Of a DNA stretch of 64,000 nucleotides, positions 53,950 to 62,715 are shown piece after piece. The notes below the pieces were generated by a model. That model did no database searches and was not told the origin of the DNA. It saw only the letters and a program-made list of their open reading frames with translations. The position numbers and the translations under genes are program-made. Source of the stretch: Pseudomonadota bacterium. GTDB lineage: Bacteria; Pseudomonadota; Alphaproteobacteria; Rhizobiales; Rhizobiaceae. Location of the stretch: contig JAEXYH010000085.1 in assembly GCA_023451735.1 (NCBI GenBank), positions 62,001 through 126,000 on the forward strand, given 5' to 3'. The first letter of the stretch is position 1; every line of letters begins with the position of its first letter.

Positions 53950-54130
53950 CGCAAGACATTCATCATTGCATCTTTATCAGGAATCGAGGGAAGCCGCAGG
54001 GACCCGTGAACCATCTATCTTGAGCAAATTCCTCCCCCGCACTTTGGATTCGCGACAATTGTGTCGTTATGTCGGGTTCGGCATCGCCGCGCCCGGGCTC
54101 TGTTCAACGGAAGGCTAGCAGGGACACTCG

Positions 54131-55639
54131 ATGACTTATCCCCTGACACCGCAGCGCAGCCAGACATACACTCAGATTCTTAAGTCCACGATTTGGATGG
54201 GTGGTTCCTCACTAATCAACGTGGCGCTCAGCATTGTACGCAACAAGGCTCTGGCTATTTTTCTCGGCCCCGAAGGCGTGGGGCTGATGGGCCTGTACGG
54301 CTCCATCATCGATATCGCACAGGCCATTGCTGGCATTGGTGTCGGCGGTAGCGGGGTACGTCAGATTGCCGAGGCCGCAGGCACGGGTGATGAGACGCGA
54401 ATTTCGCGCTCGGCAACATCGCTTAGACGCCTATCAGTCTTGCTCGGTTTGCTTGGTGTCCTGCTTCTTGCCGGGCTGGCATTTCCGATCTCGAACTTGA
54501 CCTTTGGCGACCATCAGCATGTCGGCGCCATAGTCCTGCTTTCAATTGCTGTGTTGTTCAGACTCGTATCTTCGGGGGAGACCGCGTTGATCCAGGGCTT
54601 GCGCGGCATCTCAAGTCTTGCACGCATCAACGTCCTCTCAGGCGTGTTTGCCACCATCATCACCATTCCTCTTATCTATTGCTTCGGGGACCAGGCAATT
54701 GCACCGGCCCTTGTGGGAACCGCTGCGCTTTCTGCTATTGCAGTATGGTGGTTCAGCAGACAGATCAGATTACCGACAGTGCGGCTGTCAATCCGCCAGT
54801 TTCAAACGGAGTCCGCCGCTCTGCTTCGCCTCGGTTTAGCTTTCATGATAAGCACTCTGCTCACATTCGGCGCAGCCTACGCCATCCGCATCATCGTCCT
54901 GACGGAAGGTGGTGTACAGGCCGCTGGATTATATCAGGCCGCCTGGGCTGTCGGTGGACTTTATACTGGCTTCATTCTTCAAGCGATGGGAACTGACTTC
55001 TATCCGCGTCTGACGGCAGCGATCGGCGATGAGGAAGACTGTAACAGGCTGGTCAACGAACAGGCCGAAGTAAGCATGCTGCTGGCCGGTCCCGGATTGC
55101 TTGCCACGCTGACACTTGCGCCCTTCGTCATGAATTTCTTCTATTCCGAAGAATTTGGGGGTGCGGTAGAGCTTCTACGCTGGCTCTGTCTCGGCATGAT
55201 GTTGCGAATTGTCGTCTGGCCGGCCGGCTTCATCATCGTGGCAAAAGGCGCGCAGAAGATCTTCCTCTGCACGGAAGTTGCAGCAACCTCGGTGCATCTG
55301 GGCTTGGCGTGGCTTCTTGTACCAAGGCTGGGTGTGTCGGGATCCGGCGTCGCTTTTTTCGGTCTCTATCTGTGGCACAGTGTATTGGTTTACATGGTCG
55401 TACGCCGCCTGACCGGCTTCCGCTGGTCTGCCGCGAACCGCCGGCATGGAGTGATCATGCTATCGCTCTCAGGACTGGTATTTCTGGCCTTTGGAAACTT
55501 ATCACCCTGGCAAGCTATGTTGACAGGCTCAGTCGCAGTAATCGTAACGGCGACATATTCCCTGCGCATGCTGGTTCGATTGCTTCCACCAGAAGCTCTG
55601 CCGGCGATTGTCAGGGGGTGGATCACGAAATGGGCATAA
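54131..55639 (+). CDS. Wzx/MOP-type polysaccharide flippase
   Basis: A 502-residue membrane protein with about twelve to fourteen helices. The N-terminal segment STIWMGGSSLINVALSIVRN, then AIFLGPEGVGLMGLYGSIID, matches WzxE/O-antigen translocases, which move lipid-linked repeat units across the inner membrane. AGGGA lies 9 bases before the ATG. It ends 67 bases from the convergent aminotransferase gene. With the polymerase at 44-45 kb and the export protein upstream it completes a Wzx/Wzy-type export set except for a chain-length regulator, which is not in the window. Confidence 0.85.
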   Translation: MTYPLTPQRSQTYTQILKSTIWMGGSSLINVALSIVRNKALAIFLGPEGVGLMGLYGSIIDIAQAIAGIGVGGSGVRQIAEAAGTGDETRISRSATSLRRLSVLLGLLGVLLLAGLAFPISNLTFGDHQHVGAIVLLSIAVLFRLVSSGETALIQGLRGISSLARINVLSGVFATIITIPLIYCFGDQAIAPALVGTAALSAIAVWWFSRQIRLPTVRLSIRQFQTESAALLRLGLAFMISTLLTFGAAYAIRIIVLTEGGVQAAGLYQAAWAVGGLYTGFILQAMGTDFYPRLTAAIGDEEDCNRLVNEQAEVSMLLAGPGLLATLTLAPFVMNFFYSEEFGGAVELLRWLCLGMMLRIVVWPAGFIIVAKGAQKIFLCTEVAATSVHLGLAWLLVPRLGVSGSGVAFFGLYLWHSVLVYMVVRRLTGFRWSAANRRHGVIMLSLSGLVFLAFGNLSPWQAMLTGSVAVIVTATYSLRMLVRLLPPEALPAIVRGWITKWA

Positions 55640-55706
55640 GAAGCGCATCAACCGTTGCACCGATCAACTGGCAACCAGATTGAATGGTGCGAGACAGACA
55701 GCCAAA

Positions 55707-56903
55707 TTATGAAATCAAAACTGGGCGGTCATCCGTCATCGCCGCGGCAAAATGCTGGCGCAAAGCCTCGGCAACGCGCGAAAGCTCGACATCTGTCATT
55801 CGACTGAAGAGCGGCAGGATGATCGTTTTCTCTTGCGCTGATATGCTCCTGCTCAGGCGTGTAGCCACGCGGTGGCTGTTTTGACTGCTATAGGCTTTTT
55901 CCAAGTGTATGTTCATGATTCCGCGTCGGGTGGAAATTCCTTGGTCAAGCAGCGTTTGCATGACGGCTCGCTGCTGGATTCGCAGGGGCAATCCCACACA
56001 AAAGCTCTGCCAGTTACTGCGAGCCCAGCTCGGCTCGATGGGTAGCGAGAGACCGATCGATGACAACTTTTCGCGATACGCCTCGACGAGCTCCCTCCGC
56101 TCCCTGACCAGTTCCGGCAAGCGCCGTAGTTGCTCCCTGCCGATGGCGGCTTGCAGATCAGTCATGCGATAGTTGTAGCCCAATTCGTCATAGTCTTCGA
56201 AGATAACCTGTTGCGATCCATGACGCACGGCATCGGTGACGCTCATGCCGTGCTGGCGCCATAGCCGGAACTTGCGATCGAATTCCGAACTGGAGGTCGT
56301 CAGCATGCCGCCGTCGCCAGTGGTGATCACCTTGCGTGGATGGAAGGAGAAGCAGGCAATGTCTCCATGCGGTTTCCCGATTTTTTCCCATTGCCCGGCC
56401 CAGAGGATTTCGCTGCCCGTCGCGCAGGCGGCGTCCTCGACAATCGGTATGGAATGACGCTTCCCGATTTCGACAATCGCGCGCAGATCACACGGCATGC
56501 CCAGCTGATGCACGCATAAAATCGCCTTCGTACGTGGCGTGATTGCTGCCTCGACAAGGTTTGGGTCGATATTATAGCCGTCTGCCTCGATGTCGACGAA
56601 CACCGGAAAACCGTCGCAATGACGGATCGCATTCGCTGTCGCGATGAAGGAATGACTGACGGTGATGACCTCATCGCCCGCGGTGACGCCGATCACTTTC
56701 AAGGCCAGGTGGAGCGCAGTGGTGCAGTTGGAAACGGCGCATGCATGGGCTGCGCCGACAAAGGTTGCGAATTCTCTCTCAAACGCTGCAACCTCCGGCC
56801 CTTGGGTCACCCAACCCGACTGGATCACGCACCGCAGAGCCTCCGCCTCTTCCTCTCCCAGTGTGGGCCTCGCGACTGGAATGGGGAGCATCGCCGTTTT
56901 CAT
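55707..56903 (-). CDS. DegT/DnrJ/EryC1-family sugar aminotransferase (1)
   Basis: A 398-residue PLP-dependent sugar aminotransferase: VSNCTTALHLALKVIGV, VEDAACATGSEILW and the PLP lysine in CFSFHPRKVITTGDGGM, followed by GYNYRMTDLQAAIGREQLRR. It would transfer an amino group to a keto nucleotide sugar for the surface polysaccharide. ATG at 56903 has AGGAGG 9 bases upstream and overlaps the epimerase stop by 4 bases (ATGA). The last gene of the minus-strand operon. Confidence 0.9.
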   Translation of the reverse strand: MKTAMLPIPVARPTLGEEEAEALRCVIQSGWVTQGPEVAAFEREFATFVGAAHACAVSNCTTALHLALKVIGVTAGDEVITVSHSFIATANAIRHCDGFPVFVDIEADGYNIDPNLVEAAITPRTKAILCVHQLGMPCDLRAIVEIGKRHSIPIVEDAACATGSEILWAGQWEKIGKPHGDIACFSFHPRKVITTGDGGMLTTSSSEFDRKFRLWRQHGMSVTDAVRHGSQQVIFEDYDELGYNYRMTDLQAAIGREQLRRLPELVRERRELVEAYREKLSSIGLSLPIEPSWARSNWQSFCVGLPLRIQQRAVMQTLLDQGISTRRGIMNIHLEKAYSSQNSHRVATRLSRSISAQEKTIILPLFSRMTDVELSRVAEALRQHFAAAMTDDRPVLIS

Positions 56904-57874
56904 GCAGCTCGACCTCCTGCCGGAGCCATATTGAGCCGCCACCAGGCGACGAGCTCGCGCAACCCGTCCTCCATCCGAATATCCGCCTTGAAACCAAGCT
57001 GCTGTTGCGCCTTTGTCGTGTCTGCAAGGCGACGCGTAACGCCGTTGATCGCCCGCGCGGGCTGATGCTGGGGTTCGAGTGAAACACCCATAACCTTGCT
57101 GAGAAGCTTTGCGAGTTCCAGAAGGCTGGTTTCCTCGCCGCTTGCGACATTGAATACCTCATCGCTGACATCAGCGTTGGCAGCCAGCACGTTTGCCCGG
57201 GCGATATCGCGAACGTGCACAAAGTCCATGGTCTGACTGCCGTCTCCATAGACAATCGGCGGCAAACCGGCCGCTAATCGTTCCATCCAGCGGATCAACA
57301 CTTCGGTATAGGCACCATGTACGTCCATGCGCGGGCCATAGACGTTGAAATATCGTAGCGCGACATAACGAAGCCCATACATGTCGGCAAAGCTCCGCAG
57401 CAAACCCTCGTTGAATATTTTCGCTGCACCATAGAGCGTATGATTGTTGTAGGGGTGATGCTCCTCCGTTGTCGGGAAGCTGTCGGCCAGTCCGAGCACG
57501 GACGCCGAGGAAGCGGCAACGATTTTCGAAACGCCTGCATTCACGGCGGCTTCGAGAACGTTGAAAGTGCCTTCTGCCAGAACATCGAAGGCGAGCCTCG
57601 GCTCTTCGGCACATTGTGTGATGCGGATGGCTGCCTGATGGAACACGATGTCGATATCTTGAAAAACGGACGCGAGCAGGGCCTGGTCTCTGATATCTCC
57701 TTCTACGACATCGATGGGAGACATGCTCATCGCCATGGCAAGGTTGTCACGGCGTCCGCGCACGAAATTATCAAGGACGACGATCTTACGCGGTTTTTCC
57801 CGTGCGACGAGATCGGCAATATGCGAGCCGATCAACCCGGCACCGCCGGTAATAAGTATGCGCTTATCCCTCAT
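56900..57874 (-). CDS. NAD-dependent nucleotide-sugar epimerase/dehydratase
   Basis: A 324-residue extended SDR with TGGAGLIGSHIADL (about 9-22), VVLDNFVRGRRDNL, ASSASVLG, catalytic YGAAK and RYFNVYGPRMDVHGAYTEVL. It belongs with UDP-glucose/GlcNAc 4-epimerases and related enzymes; substrate undetermined. GAGGAG lies just before the ATG. It overlaps the acyltransferase gene upstream by 11 bases and the aminotransferase gene by 4. Confidence 0.88.
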   Translation of the reverse strand: MRDKRILITGGAGLIGSHIADLVAREKPRKIVVLDNFVRGRRDNLAMAMSMSPIDVVEGDIRDQALLASVFQDIDIVFHQAAIRITQCAEEPRLAFDVLAEGTFNVLEAAVNAGVSKIVAASSASVLGLADSFPTTEEHHPYNNHTLYGAAKIFNEGLLRSFADMYGLRYVALRYFNVYGPRMDVHGAYTEVLIRWMERLAAGLPPIVYGDGSQTMDFVHVRDIARANVLAANADVSDEVFNVASGEETSLLELAKLLSKVMGVSLEPQHQPARAINGVTRRLADTTKAQQQLGFKADIRMEDGLRELVAWWRLNMAPAGGRAA

Positions 57875-58589
57875 GATGCTCCTCGCGAGATGTCTTCACG
57901 CTGGAATCGTTATCCATGCGCCATCGCATGAACTTTGCCGGGACGCCGGCTACTACTGCATAGGGTTCGACATCCGAAACAACCACTGCGCCAGCGCCAA
58001 CGATGGCGCCTTTGCCGATGCGCACGCCGGGAAGAATCGTCGCGTTTGTGCCGATATCGGCCCAGGCACCGATACAAGTCGGTTTGATCTCGAGATCGGT
58101 ACGGATGATTGGAATGTTTAACGGGACGGCGGTGTGGGAGGACCCGAGCAGCTTGGCACCGGGCCCCCAACCGACATACTCCTCAACGAGCAAGTCACGC
58201 GCATCAAAATAGGCCATCGGGCCGATCCAGACATGATCGCCTATGACGCATCTGCCGTCGAAGCGCCCCTGGATGTAGGCTTGGGAACCGATAAAGACCC
58301 CGCTGCCGATTTCGAAGGTTTCCGGGTGCTTGAACCCTGCACCGCTCGCGATCTGCAGAGACGAGCCGCAGCGACGGGCAAGACCTTGCCAGATTGCGTT
58401 GCGCATCATGGTGTCGATAAAGCCATCGCCTGTCGCGAAGCGGCCATAGATCTCAATCAGGCCCGCTTGCCCATAAGCCAGTTTCAGTTGCTCGGTCAAC
58501 GCCAAATGGTAAGCCGGGTCTTCAGATTTTTCGACGCGACCGTGAACGGCCTGCACACGTCTAGCTCCACCCGCGAGGTCACTCGACAT
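57864..58589 (-). CDS. Left-handed beta-helix acyltransferase
   Basis: A 241-residue hexapeptide-repeat transferase. Repeats such as FEIGSGVFIGSQAYIQG, CVIGDHVWIGPMAYF and CIGAWADIGTNATILPG, then VRIGKGAIVGAGAVVVSDVE and VAGVPAKFMRW, form the trimeric beta helix with the acyl-CoA site. The N-terminal 60 residues are helical and specific to this protein. It probably acetylates a sugar residue or nucleotide sugar in the same pathway. The start lies within the end of the second aminotransferase gene (11-base overlap). Confidence 0.85.
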   Translation of the reverse strand: MSSDLAGGARRVQAVHGRVEKSEDPAYHLALTEQLKLAYGQAGLIEIYGRFATGDGFIDTMMRNAIWQGLARRCGSSLQIASGAGFKHPETFEIGSGVFIGSQAYIQGRFDGRCVIGDHVWIGPMAYFDARDLLVEEYVGWGPGAKLLGSSHTAVPLNIPIIRTDLEIKPTCIGAWADIGTNATILPGVRIGKGAIVGAGAVVVSDVEPYAVVAGVPAKFMRWRMDNDSSVKTSREEHHEG

Positions 58590-59682
58590 AGGCGTTCTCC
58601 ATTGCCCCGACCACGGCTTCGAGTTGTGCCGTACTCATTTCGGGATAGATCGGCAGTGAAAGAACATCGCTTGCCGCGGCCTCCGAGACCGGAAAGTCAC
58701 CTTCTCTGTAGCCAAGGTCGGAATGCGCCTGTTGTAAGTGGACGGGGATGGGATAGTGCAATCCGGACTGGACCCCCTGCTCGGTGAGCGCCTGCCTTAG
58801 TCTGTCGCGACCGCGAGATCTTATGGCATAGACGTGATAGACATGACGCCGTCCGATCGTCTCGACTGGCGTCCTCACATCTGCCATTCCGTCCAGAAAG
58901 CGGGTGTAGCGGCTGGCATGGGCGCGACGCCTCTCTGTCCAGTCTTCGATGTGTCGGAGTTTGACCCGCAATATGGCACCCTGAATGGCGTCCATACGAT
59001 AGTTGAAACCCTTTAACGCGTGATGATAGCGCTCCGCTTGTCCCCAATCCCGCAGCATGCGCATCGCATTGGCTTGATCATCATTGTTAGTGACGGCCAT
59101 GCCCGCTTCACCATACGCACCGAGGTTCTTGCCGGGATAGAAGCTGAAGCAACCGGACAGTCCGATGCTGCCGGCGCGGCGGCCCTTGTACTCAGCTCCA
59201 TGGGCTTGGCATGCGTCTTCAATAACGGCGATCCCGTATTGCTCAGCTAAGGCGTTCAACGCACCCATATCCGCCATCTGGCCATAGAGATGGACGGGAA
59301 TGATTGCTTTGGTGCGGGATGTGATCTTTGCCTCCACCTGCGCCGGATCGATGGTGAGCGTCTGAGGCTCCACATCGACAAATACCGGCCGCGCCCCGAT
59401 GTAGCAGATCGCCGAAACGGTCGCGACAAAGGTGAACGGTACAGTAATGACCTCATCGCCAGGGCCGATACCAGCAGCAAGCAGGCTAAGATGGAGCGCA
59501 CTCGTCCCGGTGTTGACGGCGATTGCATGTCTTACGCCGCAATAGTCTGCAAATTCCCGTTCGAAACTCGCAACCTCATCGCCCAAAGTGTATTGTCCGG
59601 AGGCAAGTACGCCGAGGACAGCGGCATCAACTTCGCTCTTGATCGACGCATATTGCGCCTTGAGGTCTAGCAAGGGTATCAT
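58579..59682 (-). CDS. DegT/DnrJ/EryC1-family sugar aminotransferase (2), WbpE-like
   Basis: A 367-residue aminotransferase with MIPLLDLKAQYASIKSEVDA at the start, VNTGTSALHLSLLAAGIGPG, VIEDACQAHGAEYKG and PLP lysine in FSFYPGKNLGAYGEAGM. The sequence type and its place between a WbpB-like dehydrogenase and acyltransferases fit WbpE, which aminates the 3-keto sugar made by WbpB. Start overlaps the stop of the dehydrogenase gene by 4 bases (ATGA). Confidence 0.9.
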   Translation of the reverse strand: MIPLLDLKAQYASIKSEVDAAVLGVLASGQYTLGDEVASFEREFADYCGVRHAIAVNTGTSALHLSLLAAGIGPGDEVITVPFTFVATVSAICYIGARPVFVDVEPQTLTIDPAQVEAKITSRTKAIIPVHLYGQMADMGALNALAEQYGIAVIEDACQAHGAEYKGRRAGSIGLSGCFSFYPGKNLGAYGEAGMAVTNNDDQANAMRMLRDWGQAERYHHALKGFNYRMDAIQGAILRVKLRHIEDWTERRRAHASRYTRFLDGMADVRTPVETIGRRHVYHVYAIRSRGRDRLRQALTEQGVQSGLHYPIPVHLQQAHSDLGYREGDFPVSEAAASDVLSLPIYPEMSTAQLEAVVGAMENAYVE

Positions 59683-60719
59683 GCTATTCGCCTCATCTCT
59701 TCCAGTTCGATGACACGACCGCGCTGAGCCAGCGAGTGGGTCGCCGCCTCAAGAACGCGAACCACGCGCAACCCGGCGAGGCCGTCTGCGATCGGGCGTG
59801 CATTCCGTTCGACACAGTCAATAAACTCGTTCAGTTCGTGTTTCAGCGCCTCGGTCATATCGAGCCTGGGGGCGTACATGTCGCCGCTACGATACCCGAC
59901 GAGCATCTGGTGAACCTTCTCGCCGTAGCCTGCGTGGGCATTGCCGTTCATGGTGATGCCCTTGTCATAGATCTTTATTTTTTCGCTAGGCTCCAGATCG
60001 TCGTAAACGATCATTTTGCTACTGCCACCAACCAGGGTCCGACGGACTTTGACGGGAGCGAGCCAGTTGACGTGAATATGGGCGATCATTTTGCTCTCGA
60101 AGAATAGTGTCAGATAGGCGATGTTCTCGGGCTCACCCGCCAGATGGCTCATCCCGATCGCCGAAACGGCAACCGGTTTCTCGGGCAGGACATAGTCGAG
60201 GATGGACAGATCATGGACCGCGAGATCCCAGATCACGCTGACATCATGCTGGAACAGGCCGAGATTGACCCGGACGGAATCGTAATAATACATTTCTCCC
60301 AGACCGCTCTCGACGAGTTCTTTCATCTTGCGGACTGCCCCGGTGTGGACAAATGTGTGATCAACGGCCAGCACGAGTCGACGCCGTAAGGCTTCGTCGA
60401 CCATGCGGGACGCTTCCTCGGCAGTTGCCGCCATGGGCTTTTCAACGAAGACATGCTTGCCGGCCATCAACGCCTGCATCGCGAGCCTGAAATGGCTGGA
60501 GACCGGGGTCGCAATGGCGATCGCATCCACCCTCGGGTCGCGAAGCACCTCCTCGAAATCCGTGGTGGTGGTGACGGATGGATATCGACCGCGAACACCT
60601 TCCAATCGGCCTCCGTCGCGGTCACACACAGCGACGAGGTTGGCACGGGTAGTTTCGGAAATATTGCGCACGAGGTTAGGACCCCAGTAGCCGTATCCGA
60701 CGACAGCGAAACCGATCAT
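59679..60719 (-). CDS. Gfo/Idh/MocA-family nucleotide-sugar dehydrogenase, WbpB-like
   Basis: A 346-residue oxidoreductase: VVGYGYWGPNLVRN (7-20, Rossmann motif), VCDRD, ATPVSSHF, the catalytic-lysine motif FVEKPMAAT, and VIWDLAVHDLSILDY. In Pseudomonas WbpB oxidises C3 of UDP-N-acetylglucosaminuronate with cofactor recycling. Together with the aminotransferase and acetyltransferase on either side this gives a WbpB-WbpE-WbpD module. The UDP-GlcNAc 6-dehydrogenase (WbpA) is not in the window. Confidence 0.88.
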   Translation of the reverse strand: MIGFAVVGYGYWGPNLVRNISETTRANLVAVCDRDGGRLEGVRGRYPSVTTTTDFEEVLRDPRVDAIAIATPVSSHFRLAMQALMAGKHVFVEKPMAATAEEASRMVDEALRRRLVLAVDHTFVHTGAVRKMKELVESGLGEMYYYDSVRVNLGLFQHDVSVIWDLAVHDLSILDYVLPEKPVAVSAIGMSHLAGEPENIAYLTLFFESKMIAHIHVNWLAPVKVRRTLVGGSSKMIVYDDLEPSEKIKIYDKGITMNGNAHAGYGEKVHQMLVGYRSGDMYAPRLDMTEALKHELNEFIDCVERNARPIADGLAGLRVVRVLEAATHSLAQRGRVIELEEMRRIA

Positions 60720-61222
60720 CGCCTTTTCCCCGCTGACTGCGTTGAAGGAAGCCCGTCATCGACCCAGCCGATTATCCTGGCCGGCACGCCAGCTGCTATG
60801 GCGCGATCGGGAACATTCTTTGTTACTACTGCGCCGGCGCCGACTTGCGCCTGCTTACCGATTGTAATGCCGGCCAGGATGGTGGCGTTGCTGCCAATCG
60901 ACGCGTGGCGCATGACCAATGTAGGAACGATAACCCAATCAGTATGTGTCTGGAGACTGCCATCCGGGTTGACTGCACGTGGGTAGATATCATTGGTGAA
61001 CATCACGCCGTGGCCGACGAAGACGCCGTCTTCGATGGTCACACCCTCGCAGAGGAAAGAGTGACTGGAGATCTTGCAATTGCGCCCGATCAGAACATTC
61101 TTCTGGACCTCGACAAAGGTCCCGATTGCTGTGCCTGCGCCGATCGTACAACCATAAAGATTCACCAGATCGGGATGATGAATGACTGCACCATCTTCAA
61201 GAACGACGTCGGATGAAATCAT
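60716..61222 (-). CDS. WbpD-like sugar N-acetyltransferase
   Basis: A 168-residue beta-helix acetyltransferase: VIHHPDLVNLYGCTIGAGTA, IGTFVEVQKNVLIGRNCKIS, VFVGHGVMFTNDIYPRA and VVTKNVPDRAIAAGVPARII. The FVEVQ and HSFLCEGV elements are typical of WbpD, which acetylates the 3-amino group of a UDP-amino-uronic acid. ATG at 61222 follows AAGGGGCAGG; an upstream in-frame ATG gives only a non-conserved extension. It is the first gene after a 377-base gap, so a promoter probably lies just upstream. It overlaps the dehydrogenase gene by 4 bases. Confidence 0.85.
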   Translation of the reverse strand: MISSDVVLEDGAVIHHPDLVNLYGCTIGAGTAIGTFVEVQKNVLIGRNCKISSHSFLCEGVTIEDGVFVGHGVMFTNDIYPRAVNPDGSLQTHTDWVIVPTLVMRHASIGSNATILAGITIGKQAQVGAGAVVTKNVPDRAIAAGVPARIIGWVDDGLPSTQSAGKRR

Positions 61223-61599
61223 ACCGCCTGCCCCTTCGTCATGCCGTTCGCAAGCCCGCTCTTGCCGACCCAATGGTTAGAGCGATGCAACAATAGCTTC
61301 GCTTGCGGGGCCGACATTCTGTCGCTCAGAAGATTGTTTTTGGCCGCCCGAGTAAAGAAACACAAACGGAGAGACAGACTGATCTTAAGGCGTAGCTGTC
61401 GGCAATTTGGGGAGGAGCAAAAGGTGAGATAGTGTTTTTTTTTCACAGTGGCTGAGAGTTGTGGATCATCCGCTTTGCGCACGCCTCATTGGTCCAGGAA
61501 ATGATCAAACCAACCCGGCTCCTCCGCGGTAGTCGCAGCAGGACCAACGTCGTCATTCAAGTTTTGCGCTACGCCGTCGTCCGGCTGTCATTCAATGGA
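61223..61599. other. Intergenic region between acetyltransferase and glycosyltransferase genes
   Basis: This gap probably contains the promoter of the nucleotide-sugar operon. On its coding strand a run of nine A (61434-61442 region) precedes TC-rich sequence, like an upstream element, but -35/-10 boxes are not clear. No open frame or terminator hairpin is evident. Confidence 0.35.
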
Positions 61600-62715
61600 T
61601 CACCGATACGTAGAGCTCAAAACGCTCCACCAACGTGGCCCGACGATCTGCTTTAATACCAACCTGATCCAAGGCAGGGAATTGCGCCCTTCGGGATGGA
61701 CCTCCAAGGCAAAACGCTGAATGGCAGCCGCCGCAGCAATGTCGGATCTGTTGAATGCGGCGCTGGCCTGCCCGATTGCCTCTCGTCCGAGCGCTTTGGC
61801 CAGAAAACGTCGTAAGTTTTCATCATCTCGGACGCGGGGCGCGGCGTGCTGGAACAACATCTCGATTGCTTTATGACGCTGTCGGAGATCCGGAAGGATG
61901 TCGTCCATATAGTATCTCAGAGACATATTGGATTCATGTCTGCGATACACGGCCTGATCTCTATTAATGAATCCTACCTCTGCGTGAGAGGCGAGCCTCA
62001 ACCACATTTCCATGTCGCCGGTGTGAGGGAGTTCTTGGAGATAGCCTCCAACATGTTTTTGAAGCTCTGTTCTGGTCACAGCCGTTGGCGTGGGAACAAT
62101 GTTAGTCGCTCCACTTAATCGGATGAATTCCGCTCCGGAATACACCATGAAGTCGTTGACGCTGTGCGTACCAATTGGATTGAAGTGCTGGGTCGTTCCA
62201 TCTGACTTGGCAATGATCGCATTGCCGAAAGTTAACCCAACACTTGGTCGATCGAGCATCAATTGAGCCGATCTGCTGAGTGCGCCCGGCAGAAGATAAT
62301 CGTCTGCGGAAAGGAGAAGAAACAGATCGCTTTCAGCCCACTCTATGCCTTCATTATAGGTCGCGATGTGGCCCCGATTGACCCTGTGCCGGAGATAGGT
62401 GACCCTTTTGTCCTGATGGCTCAGCTCTGTACCGACGGCCTGCGTATCATCACCGGATGCATCATCCAAGATGAGCACACGAACATCGACACCCACCTGT
62501 GAAACAACGCTTTCGATGCATTCTCGCAAAAGATGGGCGTAGTTGTAGCAAGGCACGACGACATCGATCCGTGCAGAGCGTGGTTGGTTAGCGCCGCCAG
62601 TGGCTTGCGAGAAGTGCGCCTGAGGCATAGAGGGGCGTTCCCTGCGCCGTCTCAGGCTATCATGGTCGGGCAATTCGCCAAGCGTCCCCTCTCGACATAT
62701 CTTGCTCTCATCCAT
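61600..62715 (-). CDS. Family 2 glycosyltransferase
   Basis: A predicted 371-residue GT-A transferase. After a variable N-terminal 50 residues come VVVPCYNYAHLLRECIESV, LILDDASGDDT, RGHIATYNEGIEWAESDLFL and the nucleotide-binding LLLSADDYLLPGAL, with TGDMEMWLRLAS near 225-235 as the acceptor-site acid. It is cytoplasmic or peripheral to the membrane and adds a sugar to the lipid-linked repeat unit. ATG at 62715 overlaps the preceding gene by 8 bases and has GGGGAT 7 bases upstream; the start could also be internal since the first residues are not conserved. Confidence 0.85.
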   Translation of the reverse strand: MDESKICREGTLGELPDHDSLRRRRERPSMPQAHFSQATGGANQPRSARIDVVVPCYNYAHLLRECIESVVSQVGVDVRVLILDDASGDDTQAVGTELSHQDKRVTYLRHRVNRGHIATYNEGIEWAESDLFLLLSADDYLLPGALSRSAQLMLDRPSVGLTFGNAIIAKSDGTTQHFNPIGTHSVNDFMVYSGAEFIRLSGATNIVPTPTAVTRTELQKHVGGYLQELPHTGDMEMWLRLASHAEVGFINRDQAVYRRHESNMSLRYYMDDILPDLRQRHKAIEMLFQHAAPRVRDDENLRRFLAKALGREAIGQASAAFNRSDIAAAAAIQRFALEVHPEGRNSLPWIRLVLKQIVGPRWWSVLSSTYR